Source of the DNA: Pseudomonas sp. SG20056
GTDB taxonomy: Bacteria; Pseudomonadota; Gammaproteobacteria; Pseudomonadales; Pseudomonadaceae
Direction of reading: 5' to 3'
Assembly: GCF_031764535.1 (NCBI RefSeq)
Contig: NZ_CP134499.1
Span: 4,278,001-4,342,000, forward strand
Length of the DNA: 64,000 bases
Part shown: positions 52,515-60,654 of the stretch, in pieces
How the letters are laid out: every line of letters begins with the position of its first letter
Numbering within the stretch: the stretch's first letter is position 1
The notes under the pieces: generated by a model
The model's input: only the letters and a program-made list of their open reading frames with translations
Told to the model about the DNA's origin: nothing
Databases searched by the model: none
Position numbers and translations under genes: made by a program

Positions 52515-53338
52515 ACGTGGCACAGCACGAGCACTTGCCCACAAACAATGGGCAACTCCACATTCTGCTGGATGGCGCTCTGTTGGACGCAGCACGGTTT
52601 GCATACACACATGACGACAACCCGACGCTGCAAAAGCTTTACGCCGGGACTCGCCACAACAATGCCATTGAGGTCAGCCCGTGCCTTATCCAGCCGTCTG
52701 CGGCAAGCCGTCTATGGGATGTAGAAGATCAATGGCGTGACTTCGGTATCGTTCTACAGAGTAATGCCGAGCCTAATGTGCTTGCCGAGCATTTACGTAG
52801 CCTGATCAGCATACGTCTGCCATCGCGCCAGCTTGCTTACTGCCGCTTTTATTCGCCCAAGTGGATAGGTCGGCTTCTAGAAAGCTGTACAGAAGGCGAA
52901 CTAAAAGCTTTCTCCGGCCCAATACAACGCTGGTTCGCTTACGAGCACATGGCTTGGCTCAGCCTTGCGCCGACCATCACAGATCAATCGCGTCCCGCCA
53001 GCGAAGAAGGTTGGTTCTGCCTACGTCAGCAACAGCTTGATCTGTTTCAAGCAGCAGAAGAGCAGCGCTATGTCGAGCGCATGGCAAGCCACTTTGATTG
53101 CCCCTCCATGACGACTACAGAAGGAACCGCTGCCCGCGATCAGCTGGGGCAGTTAATCCTGCAAGCCCGGCAGTACGGGTTTACCCAGGAGCATCAGTGC
53201 ACCCACTACCTCGAACTGGCTTGGCGCTTCCCCGAGGAACTCAAGACTCCGGAACTTGGCAGCCTGATGGCAGACCAAAGCCTGGCTACGGATACACGCC
53301 TGGAGCAAGCCGAAAGTCGCTTGTTCGGCTTGGTATAA
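52487..53338 (+). CDS. DUF4123 effector-loading adaptor (Tap/TEC-like)
   Basis: 283 residues. DUF4123 proteins are cytoplasmic chaperones that load a cognate effector onto a particular VgrG. The N-terminal DUF4123 domain (about 22-145) has LHILLDGALLDAARFA, WRDFGIVLQSNA and HLRSLISIRLPSRQLAYCRFY, followed by a helical tail. The ATG lies inside the end of vgrG with TTGGAG upstream. Its place between vgrG and the LysM gene suggests that it loads that protein. Confidence 0.85.
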   Translation: MRQEQPNYLNVAQHEHLPTNNGQLHILLDGALLDAARFAYTHDDNPTLQKLYAGTRHNNAIEVSPCLIQPSAASRLWDVEDQWRDFGIVLQSNAEPNVLAEHLRSLISIRLPSRQLAYCRFYSPKWIGRLLESCTEGELKAFSGPIQRWFAYEHMAWLSLAPTITDQSRPASEEGWFCLRQQQLDLFQAAEEQRYVERMASHFDCPSMTTTEGTAARDQLGQLILQARQYGFTQEHQCTHYLELAWRFPEELKTPELGSLMADQSLATDTRLEQAESRLFGLV

Positions 53339-53351
53339 GGAATATTTGGAT

Positions 53352-55415
53352 ATGGATTATCTGGTAAAGGCCGGCGACACCTTGAGCATGATTGCTCGCA
53401 GCCATAACACCACCGTCGCCACCCTGATGCGCCTCAACCCGCAAATAGAAAACGCCGACCGCATCAGCCCCGGCCAGAGCATCAAACTTCCGGGTCAACA
53501 AACTCAGCAACGACAAACCCGCAGCGTTGGACAAGTGGCCGACTGCAGCCAATGCGCAGACACATATGTCGACTTGGTACATCAGGCCAACGAACGACTA
53601 TTCATACCGCTAACAGCAGAAATGCAGCGCGCCTTCCAACAAGAAGAAGCACGCCTTGAACAACTGATCGCGCAGTTTTATGCAGGGTTGCAAGGCAGCG
53701 CAGAGGCTATCCGTGAACACAAGAATGCCTTTGTAGCCAGACTCGAACAGGAGCGCGTCATCGACGACGCCAAGCCCAGCGAACCGTTCCGTCTGACCGA
53801 GATCCGTCGCCTCAAAGGCGACAAACATTACAACTACGTGCGTCGCGATGATTTCTGGCAACCGGTTAAACGCCACCGTTCATACAACATCAAGTCGCAA
53901 GACGAAGCCAACCGCCAAGGTTGGTACGACCCTGCCAGCGGCAAGCTTGATAAAGCCAAACTGATTGAGTCGATTGCCGACGATTTGAAAAAGCCCGAGC
54001 TAAAAGCATCCCTGACGCTATACGAGGAATTCGCCGACTGGTGCCTGCTGGAATGGCAAAGTGATCCGGTTAGCTGGCAGCCTATCGATGGCATGGACCC
54101 CATCACTGTGAATGCCGAAGCCCAAGCCATGCGCTTCGCCATTGGCGCCAGCATGAGCACGGGCTTCGACCCAATCGAACGCAACGCCCATATTGCCGCT
54201 CAAGCCAGCACCAGCATGAGCCTAGTAGAAGCCAAAGGCAGCATGAGCACCGCCTGGCCGGCTGAAGAACATACCGAATGGAAAATCATCTACCTCGACG
54301 ATAACGACCAGGAACAGGAATCCTCACTGGGTAAATTCCGTGGCAAGTTGGAGCTGGAAATAACCGGTTTCGCCGGAGCCAGTGCCTTGCTAGCGGCCGA
54401 TGTACAGATCGACATGGAAGGAGGTATTCCACGCCTGAAAGGTGTGGGTGGCGATAAATATCAAAAAGCCGATGAAGGCCCGGCCAAACTGGCCGCGAGT
54501 GCCTTCGCCGGGGTGCGCGCCGACGGCAAGCTGGAAGGCAGCATCGAATGGCAGGACACCCTTGCAAGCGATGCTGAATGGAGTGCCATCTGTACCCTTG
54601 GAGTGGGTGCAGGAGCGGCTTTGGGACTGGGGGGGGATGCACGGATCTTGCTGAAATGGAGCCCTGAGACAGGCAAGTTCTACTTCAATGTGCATGCCGG
54701 ACTCGTAGCAGGTGCCGGTGCCTCCGGAGAAGTGGGTGCCGAGGTGGATGTTGGGGAATTCGTCACCATGTTGCATTGCGTCTATAACGCTTTGCTGGAA
54801 GTCGACTTCAGGCATGTTAAAAGCATTGACATACCTGCCTTCAAACAGCTTTGCAACTTTGCACTACTGAACTTGATAAATGGCTCACCCATTAACTCGG
54901 CCATCATAAGGCTTGGCAGCTACCTATCCGAAGTACTCGCAACTGAAATAAGAAATATTTATATAGCACACCAATCAGCTAAAAAACGTGAAGAACTAGC
55001 CATCAAGACGGCAGAAAATATTCTGCGTGATGTTAAGCAAGGACAAACCAGCTGGGTACGCCATGCCCCCCCCGAGGTAAAAGGGCGTTTGCTGGATATT
55101 ATCTGCTATGAGTACCGCTTAACGCCTTTCGACTATTACACCCTCGGCTCGAACTCTCGGGAACAGGCCATTTTGACAATTTTAGAAAGCAGTCAAAGTT
55201 GGCGCGATTATGAAGAAACCGTAAGTCGGATGAACCCTGAAGGCGAGAAAGGCGACTTTGACGCCAATCGTGAACGTATTGAAGGCTTTATGCGCCCATA
55301 TAAAGGTCGTCTGATAGGGCCGATTGAGACACGCTTAAAACCCACAAAACCCGTGGCTAATCAACCAGTACGGGTTGCCCGACATATTGAGCTCAGTGGA
55401 ACCCGTTATGCGTAA
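53352..55415 (+). CDS. Putative T6SS effector: LysM domain fused to a large region of unknown activity
   Basis: 687 residues. An N-terminal LysM (YLVKAGDTLSMIARSHNTTV, about 2-47) is expected to bind peptidoglycan. A helical charged stretch (about 65-130) follows, then a middle region ending in a Gly/Ala-rich run (LGVGAGAALGLGGDARILLK and HAGLVAGAGASGEVGAEVD, about 415-465) and a distinct, lower-GC C-terminal part of about 190 residues. I see no GxSxG, HxxE, HNH or other known toxin motif. The Gly/Ala-rich run might insert in membranes. It lies between a DUF4123 adaptor and an overlapping lipoprotein gene. A TTG two codons upstream is another start. Confidence 0.75.
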   Translation: MDYLVKAGDTLSMIARSHNTTVATLMRLNPQIENADRISPGQSIKLPGQQTQQRQTRSVGQVADCSQCADTYVDLVHQANERLFIPLTAEMQRAFQQEEARLEQLIAQFYAGLQGSAEAIREHKNAFVARLEQERVIDDAKPSEPFRLTEIRRLKGDKHYNYVRRDDFWQPVKRHRSYNIKSQDEANRQGWYDPASGKLDKAKLIESIADDLKKPELKASLTLYEEFADWCLLEWQSDPVSWQPIDGMDPITVNAEAQAMRFAIGASMSTGFDPIERNAHIAAQASTSMSLVEAKGSMSTAWPAEEHTEWKIIYLDDNDQEQESSLGKFRGKLELEITGFAGASALLAADVQIDMEGGIPRLKGVGGDKYQKADEGPAKLAASAFAGVRADGKLEGSIEWQDTLASDAEWSAICTLGVGAGAALGLGGDARILLKWSPETGKFYFNVHAGLVAGAGASGEVGAEVDVGEFVTMLHCVYNALLEVDFRHVKSIDIPAFKQLCNFALLNLINGSPINSAIIRLGSYLSEVLATEIRNIYIAHQSAKKREELAIKTAENILRDVKQGQTSWVRHAPPEVKGRLLDIICYEYRLTPFDYYTLGSNSREQAILTILESSQSWRDYEETVSRMNPEGEKGDFDANRERIEGFMRPYKGRLIGPIETRLKPTKPVANQPVRVARHIELSGTRYA

Positions 55416-56406
55416 GATCTTAAGAAAGACTGCTTGCCTACTGCCTCTGCTATTGGCGGCCTGCCAAGCAGCCGATCCACCACCAAGAGACGCATTCGAC
55501 CAAGAATTGGCAGCGAAACTGCCGAATGCAAATTATGAAACTCGGCAAAAGGTACGAGAAATACTCCGTGAAACAGTGGCCAATCAAATCTTTATTGAGG
55601 GTGGGACTTTCACTATGGGTGACTGGGGTGCCGTCGGCGACGACGGTGTCTGGAGACCTTACTTTCCCCCAACAGCAGAAAAAAACAAGGCACATCAAGT
55701 GACCCTAAGCAGTTACAACTTAGGAAAATATGAAGTCACCGGAGAAGAGTACGATACTTTTTTATTGGCCACAGGCAGACCAGTAATTATTAGAGCAAAC
55801 ATTATTGGCGGGGAAATGGGTGGCACCCCCATTGTTATTGAAGAACAAGAAAGAACACCATATGAGCAAAACCCAGAAGCTTTCGATTACATCAAAAAAC
55901 CCGCGATGGATCGATGGCAAGATGCCAAAGATTACTGCTTATGGCTGGGCGAAATTAGCGGTTTGTCATTTGACTTGCCCACCAATGCGCAGTTTGAATA
56001 CGCCGCTCGAAATCGCGGGGAAAAGTGGCTGTTCGCCACTTACGACGGAAATCCAGTCAATTATGGTCATCCCTATATAGATCGCCTGAAAATATTCAGC
56101 ACACCAGTTGGAACTCAACTGCCTCAAAATCCGCTGGGCTTATATGACATGGGCGAGAATGCCCCTGAATGGGTCAACGACTGGTACTCCCCGAGCTATT
56201 ACAGCAAAAACCCGAAAATTACTGACCCTCAAGGACCGACCAGCGGTACAGAAAGAACGGTGAGAAGTCTGGGCGTTAGTTCTTTAGCGTTTAGCTTTAG
56301 CCGCAGCAAGGCACCTGAGATACGGAAAGATGGTTACCTAGTTACCAATGGCTTTCGCTGCGCAGTCAACAGCCCCGCACCCGTGACATTGGAAATCCCC
56401 GAATGA
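55408..56406 (+). CDS. SUMF1-fold lipoprotein, candidate immunity protein
   Basis: 332 residues. A lipoprotein signal (MRKILRKTACLLPLLLAAC, lipidated Cys19) is followed by a formylglycine-generating-enzyme-like domain (about 61-320): FIEGGTFTMGDWG, YNLGKYEVTGEEYDTF, LPTNAQFEYAARNRG and MGENAPEWVNDWY. The RGGSW-type region and the catalytic Cys pair of true enzymes are not recognisable, so enzymatic activity is unlikely. The ATG overlaps the effector stop by 8 bp (ATGCGTAA), typical of effector-immunity pairs, and a periplasmic location would suit a cell-wall-directed toxin. GC content is low (about 40-43% in the two 60-base lines I counted). Confidence 0.75.
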   Translation: MRKILRKTACLLPLLLAACQAADPPPRDAFDQELAAKLPNANYETRQKVREILRETVANQIFIEGGTFTMGDWGAVGDDGVWRPYFPPTAEKNKAHQVTLSSYNLGKYEVTGEEYDTFLLATGRPVIIRANIIGGEMGGTPIVIEEQERTPYEQNPEAFDYIKKPAMDRWQDAKDYCLWLGEISGLSFDLPTNAQFEYAARNRGEKWLFATYDGNPVNYGHPYIDRLKIFSTPVGTQLPQNPLGLYDMGENAPEWVNDWYSPSYYSKNPKITDPQGPTSGTERTVRSLGVSSLAFSFSRSKAPEIRKDGYLVTNGFRCAVNSPAPVTLEIPE

Positions 56407-56596
56407 CGCTGAGTGCTAATCACACCCGATCCACGGTAGCCCTGGTTCTCGTTTCAAGGAATCTGAAGGACCGTTTCATGAACCGGATCAACCCCTAAAA
56501 GCCAAGTATTGAACTCCAATACTCGACCAAAGATGTCATTTAGCCAGCACATTGCTAATGAGTACTTCGACTCACACATTCAAGGAGGAAATCCGC

Positions 56597-56731
56597 ATGC
56601 ACTTACCCCGTCACACCCTCGCCCTGCTCGCCCTGGCTCTATGCCTCTCCGCCTGCAGCGGCAATTACAAGTTCAACGATGACGAATACCGCCCGCTGGG
56701 CGAACCGCAAGCAGTGAAACGCGGCAACTGA
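56597..56731 (+). CDS. Small T6SS-associated lipoprotein
   Basis: 44 residues, too short for routine ORF lists. The lipoprotein signal MHLPRHTLALLALALCLSAC is followed by a 25-residue mature peptide (SGNYKFNDDEYRPLGEPQAV...). A strong AAGGAGGAA ribosome-binding site is 7 nt upstream, and the FHA gene starts 19 bp after the stop. GC content and codon use return to the genome norm here. Function is unknown. The position suggests an accessory to the TssJLM membrane complex. Confidence 0.7.
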   Translation: MHLPRHTLALLALALCLSACSGNYKFNDDEYRPLGEPQAVKRGN

Positions 56732-56750
56732 CCGCAAGGAGTTAACAACC

Positions 56751-57947
56751 ATGGAACTGGTCTTCGATGTGGTCAGTGCACAGCAGTTCGTGCCAGGTCT
56801 ATTGACCACAAAAACCTTCAAGCAGGCCGGCGGCATTATTGGCCGGGCGGAGGAATGCGACTGGGTGATTCCGGATCGCAAGCGTGTGCTATCCAGCCGG
56901 CATGCCGAGGTGAGCTATCGCAATGGCTCCTTCTACCTGACCGACACCAGCAGCAATGGCATCCAGCTGAAAGACAGCGGCGCCAGCCTGCGCAAGGGCG
57001 AGGCCCAGCGTATCGAGCATGGCAGCGTGTATTGCTTTGGCGATTTCGAGCTTCGTGCGCGGCTGATTCAGGACCCGGCCATGTTTGCTGGCGATATCGG
57101 CCGTGCCCAGCCCGCTGGCAGCATCATTCCGGACGATGCCTTTCTCGACCTCGATCCGCTGACTGCCATCGACCAGCAGGAGCGTGTATACGCCGAGGTC
57201 GATGACCTGACGGCGATTCTGCGTCCGCATAACGTGCAGGCGCAGCAGCGTGACTATGCGCAGATTGATGAAGAAAACCTGCTGGTGCCTGCGCTGGTAA
57301 TGCCCACGCCTGAGCCGCAGCCCAAGCGTGCACCGGAACCGGTGCGACTGCCGCCGACCTTCTGGGAAAAATTCTCCGAGGCCCTCGGGGTCAAACTCGA
57401 TGATCTCGATGACGATGCCCGCGAAGCCCTGGCCATCCACAGCGCCAAGCTACTTAAGCAGAGCATCGGCAGCCTGCAGCAAAGCCTGCGCACCCGCAGC
57501 GAGCTGAAGAACGAACTGCGCCTAGCCCTGACCACCGTTCAGAGCGCCGGCAACAACCCGCTCAAGCACACCGCCGACAGCAGTGAAGCGCTGAGCGCAC
57601 TGCTGCGTGGCGGCAAGACCGGGCAACTGAGCGCTGAGCAGACCATCAGCCGCAGCTTCCGCGATCTGCAAGCGCACCAGGTGGCATTGCTCGCCGCCAG
57701 TCGCGCGGCCGTCAAAGGCATGTTCGAGCAACTGTCGCCGGAGCAGCTGAGCCTGCGTTTCGAGCGTGAAGGCCGCAAGCCGCTGATCGCCACCGCTGGC
57801 AGCCGCTGGCGCGCTTACCGTCGCCTGCACAGTGCATTGGAGCAGAACGACGACTGGAGCGACCGCCTGTTCGCCCGTGACTTCGCCCACACCTACGAAG
57901 AACAGGTTCGCCTGATCGCCACCCTCAACACCGATGTTCAAGGATGA
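56751..57947 (+). CDS. tagH: T6SS FHA-domain protein TagH (Fha)
   Basis: 398 residues. The N-terminal FHA domain (about 1-100) has GGIIGRAEECDWVIPD, LSSRHAEVSY and SSNGIQL, which read phosphothreonine signals. The C-terminal T6SS FHA-specific domain (about 200-395) includes FWEKFSEALGVKLDDLDDDA and a LLAASRAAVKGMFEQLSPEQL helix. In HSI-I/HSI-II systems this protein takes part in Thr-phosphorylation control, with Ser/Thr kinase and phosphatase genes that may lie past the right edge. Its end overlaps the tssJ region by 4 bp. Confidence 0.93.
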   Translation: MELVFDVVSAQQFVPGLLTTKTFKQAGGIIGRAEECDWVIPDRKRVLSSRHAEVSYRNGSFYLTDTSSNGIQLKDSGASLRKGEAQRIEHGSVYCFGDFELRARLIQDPAMFAGDIGRAQPAGSIIPDDAFLDLDPLTAIDQQERVYAEVDDLTAILRPHNVQAQQRDYAQIDEENLLVPALVMPTPEPQPKRAPEPVRLPPTFWEKFSEALGVKLDDLDDDAREALAIHSAKLLKQSIGSLQQSLRTRSELKNELRLALTTVQSAGNNPLKHTADSSEALSALLRGGKTGQLSAEQTISRSFRDLQAHQVALLAASRAAVKGMFEQLSPEQLSLRFEREGRKPLIATAGSRWRAYRRLHSALEQNDDWSDRLFARDFAHTYEEQVRLIATLNTDVQG

Positions 57948-57952
57948 TCTCC

Positions 57953-58435
57953 ATGCACCGTTTCACCTGCCTGGCCCTGTTGGCCGCCCTGCTCAGCCTG
58001 ACCGGTTGCGCCGCACTCTCGCCCTATTCGGACATGACCAAGCTCGACCTGACCCTCAACGGCAGCGATGAGCTCAACCCGGATCTCAATGGCCGCCCCT
58101 CGCCGATCGTCCTGCGCCTGATCGAGCTGAAGCACCCGGTGGCCTTTGAGACCGCCGATTTCTTCTCGCTTTATCAGCGCCCGAAAGAAGCCCTGTCGCC
58201 GGACATGGTGGTGCTCGAAGAGCTGGAACTGCGTCCGGGCGAGCAGCGCGAAATGAAGCTCTCGGTACAGCCGGGCAGCCGCTATGTCGGCGTGCTGGCG
58301 GCTTATCGCGACCTGCCGGAAAGCAACTGGCGCGTGGTAATTCCGCTGCAGGAAAAAGAGCGCAACAGCAGCGTACTGACCCTCAATGCCCTGGGCATCA
58401 AAACCCAGGACGACGCCAACAAGGAAGAGGAATAA
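57953..58435 (+). CDS. tssJ: T6SS outer-membrane lipoprotein TssJ
   Basis: 160-residue lipoprotein that anchors the TssLM complex to the outer membrane. The signal MHRFTCLALLAALLSLTGC has a clear lipobox. The mature TssJ domain includes LDLTLNGSDELNPDLNGRPS, VVLEELELRPGEQREMKL and YVGVLAAYRDLPESNWRVVI. I prefer the ATG at 57953, with AAGGA at 9 nt. The ATG at 57944, which overlaps the tagH stop, would add three residues. It is followed by tssK after 3 bp. Confidence 0.92.
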   Translation: MHRFTCLALLAALLSLTGCAALSPYSDMTKLDLTLNGSDELNPDLNGRPSPIVLRLIELKHPVAFETADFFSLYQRPKEALSPDMVVLEELELRPGEQREMKLSVQPGSRYVGVLAAYRDLPESNWRVVIPLQEKERNSSVLTLNALGIKTQDDANKEEE

Positions 58436-58438
58436 GCC

Positions 58439-59770
58439 ATGGCCATGCATAAAGTGGTCTGGCAAGAAGGCATGTTGCTGCGCCCGCAGCACTTCCAGCA
58501 GAACGACCGTTACTACGACTACCAGCTGAAAACCCGCACGCAGAAGCTCGACAGCTATGCCTGGGGCTTTTTCGAGCTGGAGATCGACCGCCAGTTCCTC
58601 AATATGGGCAAGCTGGTAGTGAGCAAGGCCAGCGGCATCCTGCCCGATGGCACCCTGTTCGACATTGGCGCCGAACGCGAGCCGCTGGCCCTCGACGTGC
58701 CGCCGAACACCGGCAACACCCCGGTGTACCTGGCCCTGCCGCTGGTGACCGGCAACCATATCGAAAGCCGCCGCCCTGAACAGCAGGATGTGCTCGCGCG
58801 CTTTACCGCCTTCGATGAAGAAGTCACCGACTCCAACGCCGGCGACAGCGCATCGAGCCAGGTCAGCTGCGGCCGCCCGGATTTCCGTCTGCTGCTCGGC
58901 GAGCAACAGAGCGACCAGGCTTACGTCAAACTGCAGCTGTGCGACGTACTCGATACCACCCCGGACGGGGTGATCAGCATCGATCCGGAATTTATTCCGA
59001 CCTACGTCAACTTCCAGGCTTCCGGCTACCTGCTGAGCTGCCTCAAGGAAGTGATCAGCATGCTCGCCCACCGTGGCGACATTCTTGCCGAACGTATTCG
59101 CGCCACCGGCAAGGTCGGCGGTGCGGAAGTAGGCGACTTTATGATGCTGCAGCTGATCAACCGCTTCGAGCCGGTGCTGCGTCATTACCTGGGCATCGAG
59201 CAGGTGCACCCGGAGCAGATCTACCGCGAATTGCTCGGCCTGCTCGGTGAGCTGGCGACCTTCTCCAGCGAGATCAAACGCCCGCGCCTGGAAGGCCGTT
59301 ATCTCCACAGCGACCAGGGCGTGAGTTTCCGCAAGCTGATGGATGCGATCCGCCAGGTACTGTCGATGGTGCTGGAACAGCACGCCATCGAAATGCTCCT
59401 GCAGCAGCGTCAGTACGGCATTCAGGTGTCGCCGCTGCACGACCACAAGCTGCTCGCCACCTCCACCTTCGTCCTCGCCGCCAGCGCCCAGTGCGACTCG
59501 GAAGAGCTGCGCCAGCGCCTGCCGGCACACCTCAAGGTCGGCCCGGTGGAGCAGATTCGCCAACTGGTCAACCTGCACCTGCCAGGCATCAAGGTCAAAC
59601 CGATGCCGGTGGCGCCACGGCAGATCCCCTTCCATTCAGGGAAAACCTACTTCGCCCTGGAACTGGGCTCCGAAGAACTGGCGCAGCTGGAACGCTCCGG
59701 TGGCTTCGCTTTCCACGTGTCCGGCGAGTTCTCCGGGCTTGAGATGAAATTCTGGGCGATCAGGAACTGA
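58439..59770 (+). CDS. tssK: T6SS baseplate-membrane connector TssK
   Basis: 443 residues. TssK links the baseplate to the TssJLM membrane complex. The N-terminus is MAMHKVVWQEGMLLRPQHFQ, the family signature, with QNDRYYDYQL after it. The C-terminal receptor-like domain ends HVSGEFSGLEMKFWAIRN. The first ATG gives MAMHKV, and an internal ATG two codons later is possible. tssL begins 2 bp after the stop. Confidence 0.96.
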   Translation: MAMHKVVWQEGMLLRPQHFQQNDRYYDYQLKTRTQKLDSYAWGFFELEIDRQFLNMGKLVVSKASGILPDGTLFDIGAEREPLALDVPPNTGNTPVYLALPLVTGNHIESRRPEQQDVLARFTAFDEEVTDSNAGDSASSQVSCGRPDFRLLLGEQQSDQAYVKLQLCDVLDTTPDGVISIDPEFIPTYVNFQASGYLLSCLKEVISMLAHRGDILAERIRATGKVGGAEVGDFMMLQLINRFEPVLRHYLGIEQVHPEQIYRELLGLLGELATFSSEIKRPRLEGRYLHSDQGVSFRKLMDAIRQVLSMVLEQHAIEMLLQQRQYGIQVSPLHDHKLLATSTFVLAASAQCDSEELRQRLPAHLKVGPVEQIRQLVNLHLPGIKVKPMPVAPRQIPFHSGKTYFALELGSEELAQLERSGGFAFHVSGEFSGLEMKFWAIRN

Positions 59771-59772
59771 CG

Positions 59773-60654
59773 ATGACCACCAAGGAAATGGAATACGGCC
59801 AGGACGACAAAACCGTCATCCTCAACCGCAAAGGTGATGCCCCCGCGCACAGCCCGCTGACTGACTTCGCCGCGCCGCCGAAATTCGAGCAGCTGGAAGA
59901 GCGGATGATCTACGCCGCGCGCCTGCGCCCGGCCGAGAGCTTCAATATCAGCCTCAACCCGTTGGTCGCAGCCGCCGCCACCCTGCTCTCGGAAGTGGTG
60001 CGTCTCAAGCACAGCTTCGACAGTGAAGACATGCACGCCCTCAACCAGCGCCTGTCCAGCGCCATCAAGCTGTTCGAACACCGCGCCCTGCATGAAGGCG
60101 CGGAAAGCAGCCAGGTGATGGCCGCGCGTTACGTGCTGTGCACCGTGGTCGATGAGGCCGTGGTGACCACGCCCTGGGGCAACGAGAGCGAATGGTCGCA
60201 GATGAGCCTGCTGTCCTCGTTCCACAACGAGACCTTCGGCGGCGAGAAGTTCTTCCAGCTGCTCGAGCGCCTGTCGCGCAACCCGGTCAAGCACTTGCCG
60301 ATGCTCGAGCTGATGTACCTATGCCTGTCCCTCGGTTTCGAGGGCAAGTACCGCGTGCTGCCGCGCGGCATGCTTGAGCTGGAAGCGGTACGCGACAGCC
60401 TTTATCGCCAAATCCGCCAGATGCGCGGTGACGTGCCGCGCGAGGTTTCGCCGCACTGGCAGGGCCTGAAAGACACCCGCCGGCGCCTGGTGCGCATCGT
60501 GCCGTGGTGGTTGGTGGCGCTGTTTACAGTGGTTTGCCTGGTGGTGATGTACAGCGGTTTTGCCTGGGTCTTGGGCGAGCAGCGCGAAACGATTCTGCAG
60601 CCGTACGAGCAACTCGACCCGTCTGCGGGTGTAAGCATGGATGATCTGAAATGA
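59773..60654 (+). CDS. tssL: T6SS inner-membrane protein TssL (DotU-type)
   Basis: 293 residues. The cytoplasmic DotU domain (about 45-225) has FNISLNPLVAAAATLLSEVV, VDEAVVTTPWGNESEWSQMS and HLPMLELMYLCLSLGFEGKY. One transmembrane helix lies near the C-terminus (VPWWLVALFTVVCLVVMYSG). It has no C-terminal peptidoglycan-binding OmpA domain, so wall anchoring must come from elsewhere. The stop overlaps tssM as ATGA. Confidence 0.95.
   Translation: MTTKEMEYGQDDKTVILNRKGDAPAHSPLTDFAAPPKFEQLEERMIYAARLRPAESFNISLNPLVAAAATLLSEVVRLKHSFDSEDMHALNQRLSSAIKLFEHRALHEGAESSQVMAARYVLCTVVDEAVVTTPWGNESEWSQMSLLSSFHNETFGGEKFFQLLERLSRNPVKHLPMLELMYLCLSLGFEGKYRVLPRGMLELEAVRDSLYRQIRQMRGDVPREVSPHWQGLKDTRRRLVRIVPWWLVALFTVVCLVVMYSGFAWVLGEQRETILQPYEQLDPSAGVSMDDLK

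Noticed and set aside
55408..56406. Active formylglycine-generating enzyme
   Set aside because: The RGGSW-like region and catalytic Cys pair are not recognisable and no sulfatase gene is nearby. The fold alone is retained.
56540..56575. Possible sigma54 promoter (CCAGCACATTGCT) before the small lipoprotein gene
   Set aside because: The -12 TTGCT fits, but the essential GG at -24 is absent (AG), so it falls below a reasonable threshold.
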